Positions 23,413-34,300 of a stretch of 64,000 nt of DNA are shown in pieces; positions within the stretch are counted from its first letter, which is position 1; each line of letters begins with the position of its first letter. Source of the DNA: Stromatinia cepivora (lineage: Eukaryota; Ascomycota; Leotiomycetes; Helotiales; Sclerotiniaceae); contig RCTD01000042.1 in assembly GCA_014898415.1 (NCBI GenBank), positions 1 to 64,000 on the forward strand. Direction: 5' to 3'. The notes under the pieces were generated by a model that was not told the origin of the DNA, ran no database searches, and saw only the letters and a program-made list of their open reading frames with translations. A program made the translations under genes and the position numbers.

Positions 23413-24938
23413 TATCTCAAGTCCGTAGACGATCCATCAAGGTAAACGATGGCGAGTGAATTGTAGAAGTGAATACCAATCATAATACAAAATGAAGCAT
23501 AAAAAGTTCCAAATAGTTTCAATTCTCTTGTATTAACAACACCATCGCAAACTTGCGCGATGCCATCATCCCTCATCAGACCTCGTCAAATCATCCAAGT
23601 TACTCCTCAAACTCACGTTCAATCCATCAGCTAACTATATCATGTGCCATCTGAAGAATCATCTGTATATTTGCCTTCATATCAAAGAGCAGGAGCTCTG
23701 GCGAGAATGTGATAAAAACCGGCTTCAGGTTCTCAATAGTGTCCACACGTGTGCATTCCCGATCATGAATGGTCAGAGAGTAACATGAATTAGTATGATA
23801 GCCACCATACTATTTTTGCGGAATATGCTGCTCTGTGCATGTTCTAGTAGCGAATAGCAGGCACATCATGAATTTGCTTTATGACTACTTTGTCGGAAAC
23901 TCAATGTCTCATATTAATCAAGGTAATCGAGTGCCAATGTTCAAAGGCGAAATAACATTGCGGCTCAATTCTCAAATCCAATCCGGACATTAGAGCTTCA
24001 GTGTTCAAGGTAATGTGAGGCATTCGAAGTTCAATGCTCAAACCCAGCCTGAACTCCGGAGGCTCAGCGCCCAAAACACAGCGAGACACCCGAGGCGGTA
24101 CTGCTTCCTTTCACCTCAAATTGGTTGACCGCTCCTTTCATTCGCACTTGCGGATATTTGAAGGTGCCATCAATGAATTTCAATCCTGAGACGACGGTGG
24201 CTTGTGAGATATGGCTAGATGAATGACTTTCTCGTCATCCAACGGCTAGTCCCCAGTATATGCACCGAAATATTCGAACTAATTCCTCCATCTGGGTTCA
24301 GATTATGTCGCTATCCGAAACTGTCTTTATCCAAGGACCCCGCATCTGCTGAACTGGAACTTGCCAGCTTGAAAATCGAGATCTTGAGCATTGGTCATAC
24401 AGTGACACCGCTGTGCTAAGGAATGTGGTTGGCTCCTAGAAAAACCTCTACCCCACAGAGAGCCGAGAAGGAATGGTATGTGGGTGACGGCTTGTCGTGG
24501 CATGAAATCGTGGTTGATATGAAGCTTGGCTTTGTTCCAGCACGTTTTCAGCTTGAATTTCCATCGTGATATTCAAAACTCTAGACGTCAGGATCGGCAT
24601 TATCCGTAAAAAGCATCATCAACTTCTTTTCTAGCTCCTCATTAAGTGATGTATGGGCTGAGTTGCTGAGGGGATTCAGAAGTGGCTTGTCTTTATCCTA
24701 TAAGTATGGAATTCAAAATAAATAAAGAAGGCTCTGAATCGGGCTATTCCTTTGATTTTTTTTAAGAATGTAATTCAAAATAATGTAAAGAATTTCTCTG
24801 AATTCGGCTATTTCATTAAGCTGATTACATGTAAATCTTTGTTGAAATTAATGAGATAAATATTGGAATAAGAAGAGATTACATAAGCAGATCAATAAAT
24901 CGACGATTTATGGCTGATGAATTTCAAAACCATTCGTC
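23413..24938. other. Gene-poor spacer with a possible decayed minus-strand gene
   Basis: GC returns to host level immediately after the Tc1/mariner end. The minus strand between about 24600 and 24060 has coding-like pieces in one frame (KFIDGTFKYPQVRMKGAVNQFEVKG in part), broken by stops. I do not recognise the family and call no gene. Confidence 0.4.
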
Positions 24939-24945
24939 TATAAAA
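24939..24945 (+). promoter_or_regulatory. TATA box of the metalloprotease gene
   Basis: TATAAAA followed by GG, 187 bp upstream of the ATG at 25132, with a CAACATATCT direct repeat just after it (about 24951 and 24968). The distance leaves room for a long 5' leader. Assigned from motif and position only. Confidence 0.5.
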
Positions 24946-25131
24946 GGATGCAACATATCTCCCATCGCAACATATCTTTCATCTTCAAGATTTTCTTATG
25001 ATTAAAGACAGACACTACAGGGCCCTCCTATCAATATTCATCATAATCCAAAGTTTTCCAACTTCTCGTCTATTAAGCTGGCTTCATTACCTCCAAACTG
25101 GTGCGGTACATCTTTCAAATTAGACACAACC

Positions 25132-25914
25132 ATGCCTGCTCACGGTCCCACGACAAAAGAGATTCTCCTTGACGAAGCCGAAAAAGATCTCGGAAAGGAG
25201 GCTCTCGAAACTATTAAACCCAGAGCTGTAGACGCTCCAAGATATGATGCCCATCCAAGCACTTTATTCAAAGAAGCCCCGACATGCTCGACCCAGAGGG
25301 TCATTCCTCGTGCTCTTCAAGGCGGCCCAACAAGTATCATTGTCGGTTTCAACCGCGAGTGTCCACGCTGGGTGCCCGGCTCCGTCATCCGATGGGCAGC
25401 GTGGAGTAGAGGTTTTGACAGTCAAGAGGACGCCGAATTCGCAGCTGAACAATTTTGCCAGGCAACTGAAGCATGGAATGCTGCCGATGTTGGTGTTACA
25501 TTTGAGTGGGTTCCATTGGCTAAAGATGCCACATTCGTTCTCTGTCACGGCGGAGACAAAGGCAGCGTACTAGCCGAAGCTTTCTTTCCAAATGCCAATG
25601 ATTTGAACTATCTGTTTGTGTATACGCTAGCTTTCAACCAAGAATTCAAGAAAAACATGTGGAAGATTTTTACGCATGAGTTGGGGCATACATTGGGATT
25701 GCGACATGAGTTTGCGATCGAAATTGAAGGAGAAGGTGCCGTGAAATTGGGACCGAGAAATGAGTTGAGTGTTATGAATTATAGCCTGGAGCCACCGGAG
25801 ATCCAGCAGAGTGATATAGATTCTACCAAGGAGTTTTATCAGTTGAAAAAGGATAGGAATGGGAAATCCCCAAAAGTTGGAATGACTCCTGTGAAAGACT
25901 ACACGCCAATGTAG
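25132..25914 (+). CDS. Metzincin-like zinc metallopeptidase
   Basis: An intronless 260-residue product, with the start in CACAACCATGCC. The zinc-binding signature HExxHxxGxxH is complete at residues 182-192 (HELGHTLGLRHE), and a Met-turn follows at about residue 215 (SVMNYS). Both are diagnostic of metzincins. The upstream region (residues about 65-175, including FNRECPRW, AAEQFCQATEAWNAADVGV and FVLCHG) fits the N-terminal subdomain of matrixin/astacin-type fungal peptidases, where Glu183 would be the catalytic base. There is no signal peptide, prodomain cysteine switch or membrane segment, so secretion by the classical route is not supported. The role is unknown. It may be an intracellular or leaderless protein, or the leader exon may lie upstream. 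Confidence 0.8.
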   Translation: MPAHGPTTKEILLDEAEKDLGKEALETIKPRAVDAPRYDAHPSTLFKEAPTCSTQRVIPRALQGGPTSIIVGFNRECPRWVPGSVIRWAAWSRGFDSQEDAEFAAEQFCQATEAWNAADVGVTFEWVPLAKDATFVLCHGGDKGSVLAEAFFPNANDLNYLFVYTLAFNQEFKKNMWKIFTHELGHTLGLRHEFAIEIEGEGAVKLGPRNELSVMNYSLEPPEIQQSDIDSTKEFYQLKKDRNGKSPKVGMTPVKDYTPM

Positions 25915-26679
25915 TTTGGAAATCGACATATCTGATGTATTTGTTTTTGGAAAATGTATCGTATTGCTTCGCAACCGCTCTACTTCGATGCTTCATCGTC
26001 TAATTTATTGTCCTCTTTTCACATGTTCCCCAATTTGCTCCTTGTGAAGAGCGTGAATAATTCAAGAATCCAGTGTATACTATAGGTAGCGCTCGAACTA
26101 TGGTTGTAGCATATTGAAAGTTCGGCTATAACCCCTATACATAGACCGGTACCACTGAGACTAGCAATATTCTAGATCTATATTTGAACAACAAAGTTGA
26201 TAACTCTCCAGCCAGCCAAATATATGCCATGAGGTCTAATTTCCAAGCCGGAACAAAACGAACACAATACCTAAAACCATTTACAAACAATGAATTCCAT
26301 CGCGATAGCAAATGTTAAGGGATTTTGAAGGCATATTGGCAGCTTGATCTTTGATAACCTTACTCATATTTCCACTTGGAAGCCAAGCTGCAATATCGCT
26401 CAAGCTCCATGTATCCTGAAACTATTGGATCGCTCAATAACACTACAAAAAAATTCCGCCATAGCCCCTTAAATAATTAATATGACATTCGTAACAGTAA
26501 ATTTCGAGCTTGATGTGTGATGAGGTTCAATTTGGAAATAGGTGAATTATTGCGGGAAAACTTTCCTCCGATCCCGATCCGAAATCCCCAGGATTTCTTC
26601 CCCGTAAACAAATAACACCTTCAATCTCCACACTTTCTCTTCCTCTCCTTCAGATTTCAAATACTTCAATTACTTCAAA
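25915..26679. other. Intergenic region and ERG26 promoter
   Basis: No gene seen. The last 100 bp before the ERG26 start are strongly pyrimidine-rich, as in many fungal core promoters. The 3' UTR of the protease gene lies at the left. Confidence 0.5.
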
Positions 26680-27881
26680 ATGTCTACACAACAAAAAGCT
26701 CCTCTAGGTCGCGTCCTTGTAATCGGTGGCTGCGGTTTCCTAGGCCACCACATCGTCTCTCTTCTCCATGATCGATATAACTGCACCATCTCCGTTCTCG
26801 ACCTACGTACAACTCGAAATAGACATTCTTCACAAGATATTACCTACCATGACGGCGATATAACCTCTCTCGAATCTCTTCTTTCAATATTTAACTCTGT
26901 CAAGCCAGATGTTGTCATTCACACCGCATCTCCTGTCGCAATTACAGGAACCAACCAATTGTTCCATAAAGTCAATGTAGGAGGAACGGAGTGTGTAGTC
27001 GAGGCTTGTCAAAAGACTGGCGTGAAAGCTTTAGTTTTTACAAGCAGTGCTAGTATCATTTCCGATAATACAACTGATTTGGTTAATGCGGATGAGAGGT
27101 GGCCTGTTATACCTGAGAAATTACAACGAGAGTATTATTCATGGACGAAGGTTTGTTCCTAAATTCTCTCAATTTCTCAGCTTATTTGTTCCAACTATTC
27201 GCTCAATTTACCATACTAATTCAATAAATTGAATAGGCCGAAGCAGAATCTATAGTCTTAGCCGCAAACCGCGCCCCAGAATCTCCGCAACTTCTTACCG
27301 CCTCCATTCGTCCATCAGGTATTTTCGGTCCTGGAGATGTCCAATTAATACCCGCTCTCCTCAATGTTCACTACACCAATCGTACTGGTTTCCAACTTGG
27401 TGATAATACCAATCTCTTCGATTTCACATTTGTGAAGAATGTTGCACACGCACATCTTCTTTGCGCTGCCGCCCTCCTTGCGACATCCAAGCTCAACACA
27501 ACTCCATTAGATACCGAGCGCGTGGATGGTGAAGCCTTCCTCATCACCAATGGATCACCTATTCCATTCTGGGATATGGCAAGGGCAGTATGGGCAGCCG
27601 CCGGATCTACAAAAGGCACAGAGCATGTATGGGTTATTGGAAAGGACTTTGGTGTAGGACTTGCAGGATTTGTAGAGGGACTGTTCTGGATTTTTGGAAA
27701 GACACCAAATCTGACCAGGATGAAGGTGAACTTTAGTTGTATGACTAGGTATTTCAATATTGAAAAAGCGAGGAGCAGGTTAGGATACGTACCATTAGTT
27801 CCGCTGGATGAGGGTATTAAGATTACAGTGAAGCATTTTGAAGAGGAAAAGGCGAGGGAAGGAGAGAAAAAGGGTCAATGA
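26680..27881 (+). CDS. ERG26: Sterol-4-alpha-carboxylate 3-dehydrogenase (decarboxylating)
   Basis: Exons are 26680-27150 and 27237-27881; the 86-bp intron has donor GTTTGT, a TACTAAT branch site and acceptor AATAG, phase 0. The product is 371 residues, the usual length. It is a 3-beta-HSD-type short-chain dehydrogenase: the Rossmann motif GGCGFLG is at residues 16-22, Asp41 ends the second strand (suggesting NAD), FTSSAS is at 120-125, and the catalytic YxxxK is Tyr153-Lys157 at the exon end. In the ergosterol pathway this enzyme oxidises and decarboxylates the 4-alpha-carboxysterol after Erg25. It works at the ER with Erg25, Erg27 and the scaffold Erg28. The C-terminal FVEGLFWIFGK segment is a probable membrane contact. 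Start context is CTTCAAAATG. The gene looks intact. Confidence 0.9.
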
Positions 27882-29099
27882 GGAATTTGGGAGTTGATAG
27901 ATCTGTTCTTATTCTAAAGGCTTCGAGCGGAGACTTTTATATACCTTTAAAGTTAAGAGAACTTGTAATTTTTTGGAAGATTTAAAGAAAGAATGAAAGA
28001 TACCCTTGTTTGTCTTTATAAATGATGAATTATACCTTACACCAGAGTCACATATCTGGCAATGACAACACTAAATCTCCTGCTGCTAGTGCGATGCTAG
28101 AATCGGGAGGGGGCATAGCCTACTATCTACTTACACCATCATTGTTTCACTCAAGATCATACAACATACCCCTATTCCACTCCACTTTACATAGAGAACT
28201 TACCCTATTCTTCACTTCTACTTGAACCATCTATAACGTTCTTCCCTTAAGAAAATGGCCTCTACCTTGCATAGGATCCTGAACTATAAACAAACAAAGA
28301 AACAATATGTCTTACAAATCCCTCATAAGACCAATTCACTAATCCCAATCCTTGGAAAATAAGACCAACATAGCAAGGCTTCTTACATATATTACTGCAA
28401 AAGCGTTATATGGATCACTAGACATGTCATAATAGCCGCGTAGGATATAAATCAAACTATGTAGTCGACGGGAAAAGGTGGTCATGCATAGATAGCGCGT
28501 CCAGCTCCATTCGATTCGTCATAAGGACTGTATGAATATTTTACAAGTCACAATCTTTCGATCTTCTTCAGACTTTGGCATATGTCGTTTTTTTTTTGAA
28601 CCCGACTGGTCTTTGGGGAAATAGTATCTGTGTGGACCGTGATTTTCATATCATATCATATATCGTCGACTAAAGTAAGCATGTTCGCCTCCCTTAGATA
28701 TGCTAGCTAGCTCTCCCGTATTGGGTTACCGACAGCATCGTGAATGAGCTGGAGGTGATAAACTACAGAAGAAATTTTCGGAAAGATATCATCTAATCTT
28801 ATCAAGAGTTGACACATATGTTTGAGGGAGAGGAAAGCTCCTTCGTTTCTATCTGTGGTAATGCTACTTGTCGTGCACATATCATGAAGAAGAACTATTA
28901 AATCCCTCCCAGCAACATGTGCTGTGCAGCCATTATCAACCATGATGCAATCACACACTTCCACCGCTTTATACCCATTTCATCGCCGTATTCGGCTTCT
29001 GGTGCGTGAGACATTGTGACGGCAAAGCTTGAGGATGAAGGGAGGTTTGAGGAGATATTAAGTGCATCAATCAAGCATTATCAAATAAATATATTATAT
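27882..29099. other. Intergenic region, no confirmed gene
   Basis: Includes the ERG26 3' UTR. A minus-strand frame at 28961-28707 (85 codons, beginning at GTG) and an ATG-led frame at about 29014 in another phase may be the end of a decayed gene, but I recognise no motif. Confidence 0.4.
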
Positions 29100-30316
29100 G
29101 TTACGGGGCATTGCGCAACATTCACATTCCGAAATGAACTTGAGGTATTCCGAAATATTCTAGTTCATTTGCTAATGAACTTGATTTCGGAGTGAACTAA
29201 TTGATTCCGAAATATACTCGTATATAGCAAAATTGAGGCTATTCGCAAATGAGCTAATATAATTGCAAATACCCTAAGGATTCATAATACTATATTTTAA
29301 TGAATTCTTTTTATGTTTTCGATCTTTTTATAATCAATATTCTCTATTCTTTTTTATTATTCATTCTATTTTTCAATATAATATTCTCAAAGCGTTGGTA
29401 TCGATTCGAGAATTTAATGAAATATCTCTTTCTATTGCGAATAGTATTATTATTAATAGTTTTAATATATCCATTCTTTTTAATATTATTGTAAAAAAAG
29501 CTTCAATAACAATAAGAGTTCCAATATCATATAAATGTAAAATTAAATATTATATTAATTAATATAATTGTTTAAAAATAAATAAAAATATTCGGTTTAT
29601 TATTATACAAATGATGATTTTGATTATGGATATTTTGTTAGTTTAATTTTACAAACGAAAAAGATATTAATATTAAAAGAAAAAAATGATAATGAAATTG
29701 AAAATAACAATAACGAGATTGAAAATAAAGGCGATAACGAAATTGTAGTTTTTTCTTTAATTAAAAAGAGCAAGTGTCAGAGTCACAAATGACAAAGAAT
29801 CAATTAGTCTTAAAACAGTAATCAAACTTTTCATTATCCCTTTTCTATTTAAGAGAATCTCTTTCTTTTAAATCCAATAAAGAACAATATCAGAACAGTA
29901 ATAAACCATCGATTATATATTAGAATTTAATAAATACAGAGATTTTATAGAGTTTTCTAATCGAACAATAGCGTATTGCCGATTATACGCTTGTCTCTAA
30001 TAATAAAGCTGCTTCCTTATAGAGTTTCTTAGCTTTACTAGTAATATCCTTCTAGCGATCGTAACAGCAAGTAATAACGAATCAATATATTCAAAAGGTT
30101 TTATTGATGTATATATTAATTCATTTTGCAATATTCTTAGGATATTGTAGTATTTATTATATATAAACTAAATTCATTTCGGAATCAATTAGTTTATTCC
30201 GGAATACCCTTACTTTTTCCTATTTCGGTATCAACTAGTTCATTCCGAAACTTATGGATATTGCAGAATGAGCTAAGCTCATTGCGGAATGTGAATGTTG
30301 CGCAATGCCCCGTAAC
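29100..30316. mobile_element. Short DNA transposon with perfect 32-bp terminal inverted repeats
   Basis: The left TIR (29100-29131) and right TIR (30285-30316) are exact inverted copies over 32 bp, starting GTTACGGGGCATTGCG. Inside them are many subterminal copies, in both orientations, of an ATTCCGAAAT word next to TGAACTAG/CTAGTTCA. Such arrays usually bind a transposase. The 0.95-kb centre is AT-rich with no transposase frame. Size and structure point to a non-autonomous (MITE-like) element. The superfamily cannot be set, because no clear target duplication is visible (flanks TATTATAT and ACATATAT). Confidence 0.82.
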
Positions 30317-31384
30317 ACATATATAACTTGTAACCCTTGAGGTAATTTTACTTGTATCTATAAAATAATCATGTATTACCTACCCAACATAAATCATCCC
30401 AGGATCTATAACATACCATTCATCATCTTAACCATCAATCATTCATTCTGAACACATTTCACTTCCCATCGCATTGAATTTCACTCAAACACACCATAAT
30501 TCAGTACAAATAAATGCTTGTCAATGTCAATGTCTATGCCAATGCTCATATGTATTCCTTGTATCTCATATGTGGCTATTTAACTAAAAGTCCCTGAACT
30601 TCTCCACTTCATCCAGTCCATTCATGCATACCCCGCCCCTCCCCTCTACCTCTCTACCCCTTCCTCCTCTCACTTCCCTCATCCCTTCCTTCCAAAACAC
30701 AACATGTTTAAACTGACACAACCAACTTCTTTAAGCTCCTCTTCTCCCAAGCACCCATACCAAAAGACAGACAGGCATTGGTCCATCTAGCTAGTAAGAG
30801 AATTACCCTCATCCAAACCAAACCAAACCGGATTCTGCACATTATTTATCCCCATTAAACTCTTCTCCTTTGCTGAGCCCGCCTAGGTGTATGTAACAGT
30901 GGCAGCAATTTACCTCGTTCTCCTCGTCCTCTTGGTATGCATATGCAACTCGAGGCCATATAACTGACTTCGTTTCAACCCTTCTCCATTCCTATCCCCA
31001 GTCCCCTTTTCCTCGTTCCCGATCGTCACCTTCATTCCATAACAAAAGAAACATCAATCAATCCACAATCCTTATCAGCACTGTCCATGTCCATCCCCAT
31101 CCACATCAAAAGCTACCAAAAACAAACGCCCTATGATATGCATATTTCCCCCATCCATCCCAAACGCCACGCTTGAGTCATGATTCGATTACCGTAGACA
31201 TTGCGACAACCCAACGAGGGAAAAAAAACGAAACCCGTGAGCTTCAAATAGAATAAACAAAGCAAACAAAGAAAATTTTTATTGTAAAGTGTAATGTGCC
31301 TGCTAGAGGCAAATAATATGACATTGAAAAGAAGTATGTTGTGAGAGTTGACTTGTGTGTTCGTGATAGTAGATAACACAGGGT
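30317..31384. other. Intergenic region, probable RIM15 3' UTR
   Basis: No gene seen. The right-hand part lies directly downstream of the RIM15 stop and probably carries its 3' UTR. Pyrimidine-rich tracts occur at 30600-30680. Confidence 0.5.
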
Positions 31385-34300
31385 TTATTGGTCTTTTTTA
31401 GAATTTTTGACGGCATCAAGATAATCATCGTTTGCACCTGCAAAAGATGACTTCGAAGTAGGTCGAGGGGTATGCTCTTCATCTAGGAATGAATTTTGTG
31501 ACTGTTTTTGTTTTGGCGTTTCGAATAAATCAACCTCCTTATCACCAGGGCCTTCAAATATCTCTGGGGGTGTTAAGGTAGCGCCCGAGATCCCCGACGC
31601 TAGAGGTATTTCTGATGTTGGTGATAAAAGAATCGCCTCTTCCGTGACGGTAGGAGGTGGTTCAATTGGGTCAGAACTTAACATTTCCGTCCCTGAAACA
31701 ACACTGCCACGACTATTCGTGCGCATCATTTCTGTTCCAAGTTTAGAACCACGATGTGTCTTTGGGGAAGTTGTACCCTTTGGACTAGTCTTTTCTCTAA
31801 CAGCAACATCACCTAATACTTCATCCTCATCATCACCAGATTCACCACATTCATGGCGATGTTTCTCCAAACTTTCTCGCTTCGCCTTCATCTTCTCAGA
31901 CGATCGTTGACGCGACAGGTTTCGGCGGTGTTCTACTCGCGCTGGAGAAGAGCTATTATGAAGAAGGCTGGGTGGTGGTAGTTTTGGTAACTCATTGACC
32001 TCCATCATGTGAACCTCGTTACAAATCCCGAGACCAGTCTCATCCCAATCACCTGTAGGTCTCCTATTAATGACAACAGGAAGATCATCAGTTGGAAAAG
32101 CCTCAGTATCTCCAAAAAGACTTGAACTGATAGAATCTTCACGACTTGATCCTCTAAAGCTACCAGCTGGCATATTTGCATAACCAGATGAAGCAGAAGT
32201 TGGACTATCTTCTAGACGTATACTCTCCTGACGTAGACCAGATGGTGGAGGATATGCCGGAGAAAAGTTCAAAATAGATATAGGTTCTTTCCATTGACAT
32301 AATCTACAAAGGACTTCAGTAAGCTTCGAGGCTGTCGGTGGCTTTTCAATTAAAGCATCGAATTGATGAGGTGCTTGCAGTTCTTTCAAATAACCAGTAA
32401 TGGCAACTATAGGAGTTTGAGAATTGGCGTTCTTGGTCTCGCGAATCATTCGAGCCACATCTGCACCATTGATTTGAGGCAATTTGAATTCCATCATAAT
32501 GATATCAAATTTGATATCACTAATAGCATATCTCATTGCGTCGGCACCATTTGATACAGTGACTGTACGGCACCGTAGTTTTTCCAACAATTTCTCCATG
32601 ACCATTCGAGAAACTGGGTGATCTTCACAGATCAGTACATCCAAAGGTCTAAAAGCAGGACCATCGGCCAAAGTGATTTGAGACATCCGCCTTGAGCTTT
32701 GACGACGACGCTGAACACGAAGTAATGCATTGGCCTTCTCTCCTTCATTGTCCGAAGAGGAAGGTGACATGTCAAACACCTGGCTTCGTCGTTTACGATG
32801 GGATAAGAATTCTCCAGGTAGAGGACTTCCTTCTTGTGATCCAACTGTTTGCGAGCGGGCTCTTGAAGATGATGAATTGCTGCTACCTTGCCGTGGGGTC
32901 GCAGGTGGCGCTTTTCCTGGTGAAGATAATGAAAGTGGTGGAGGTGCTGATCCACGTGTCTTGATAGGTGATGAAGCGGCAGAACTAGTAGTCTTATGAA
33001 GACCAGGAGATGTTCTAGGTCCATCAATGAAACTAGCAGGTGGTGCTAGATTGTTGCTCGACTGCTGTGACAGGCTCGAGGAATTGCTCGAAGTTTTGCG
33101 TCTAGCGTCATTATTTTGCCCTGCAATGAATGAGACAAGCAAAGGTGATGAAGGTTGAGAAGCCCTACTTGGAGAAGAATTTGCTTGACTCAATCCAGAA
33201 GGAGACGAAGGTCGAGCAGCAGCTTTAGCATTCGACAGAGTTCTTTGGATAGGCATTGACATTGGCAATGTTGAGCTTCCTTCTAAAGCGGCTGGGGACG
33301 TAACTACGCTATTAGCACCACCAGGACTGACTACCGGCTTACTTTGAGATGCCATGGCTTCCTGTCGTAATTTCTGAATAACGTCCTTGTTTGCCTTTTC
33401 TAGAACAGGTAAATTTTTGAAGGTAAAGTTTCCAAAATCATCTGCCACGACAGGTTCGCTAAGTCGCCTGCTCTTCATATCTCGAACGTGAGGTGGAATA
33501 TGCAGTGGCATCAAACCTCGTTTGACATTGTTGACTTGACTTCGAACTCGAGACAAAGCATCATGAGGGCGTTCAGGATATTCGGCACCAGGAGTGGGAT
33601 GTTGAGTAGATGCTTGATCCTCCATCTCTTCCGCGAAAGATTGCAAAGTGGCTCCTCTTGAATCAAAATACTCAGTATCCTCGGGATTTTCTGGTGCGGG
33701 AACAAATTGTGCATCGTCTTCAAGAAGTTTATCCCATTGGATGCCTTCAAACCAAGGATGATTTCGAATCTCATCTCCTCCAGAAGAAAACTTTTCTTCT
33801 TTATTGGCCCCAAGCCGTTGTTGTGGATCTACGCATAAAAGCTTATTCATTAAATCTTTAGCCTCATCCGAAACATCATAATCGCCTTCGTCCGGCCATG
33901 AGATTCGTCGAGCCAGAATATTTTCGAAAACTTCATCTGGTGTGCCAGCATGAAAAGGTGGGTAACCATAGATAAACTCAAACATGATACATCCTACAGA
34001 CCACCAATCGCTCACTTCATCTTGACCAAGACCATTTACAGTTTCGGGAGCAAGATAATCAGGTGTACCAACGAATCGACGATTACTATCATCAGGGTCG
34101 AAAAGAGCCATCGGAGGTGGCATCATACCTGTGCTTGTTTGTGGTGGTGTACCGTGCCTGGCATCTGAGCTGTGACTTGTGACTGGTTGAAGGCATAGAT
34201 CTGGTGATCCAGCTGCCTCATTTTCGCTCAATTCTTCAATAGGTGTTCTTCTTTGATTGAGGCCTTGCTGATTTTGAGCTTCACTCAAAGAAAAAGTGTT

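Noticed and set aside
29300..29494. Hydrophobic 64-codon frame inside the TIR element
   Set aside because: AT-rich composition produces Phe/Leu/Ile runs; there is no transposase motif.
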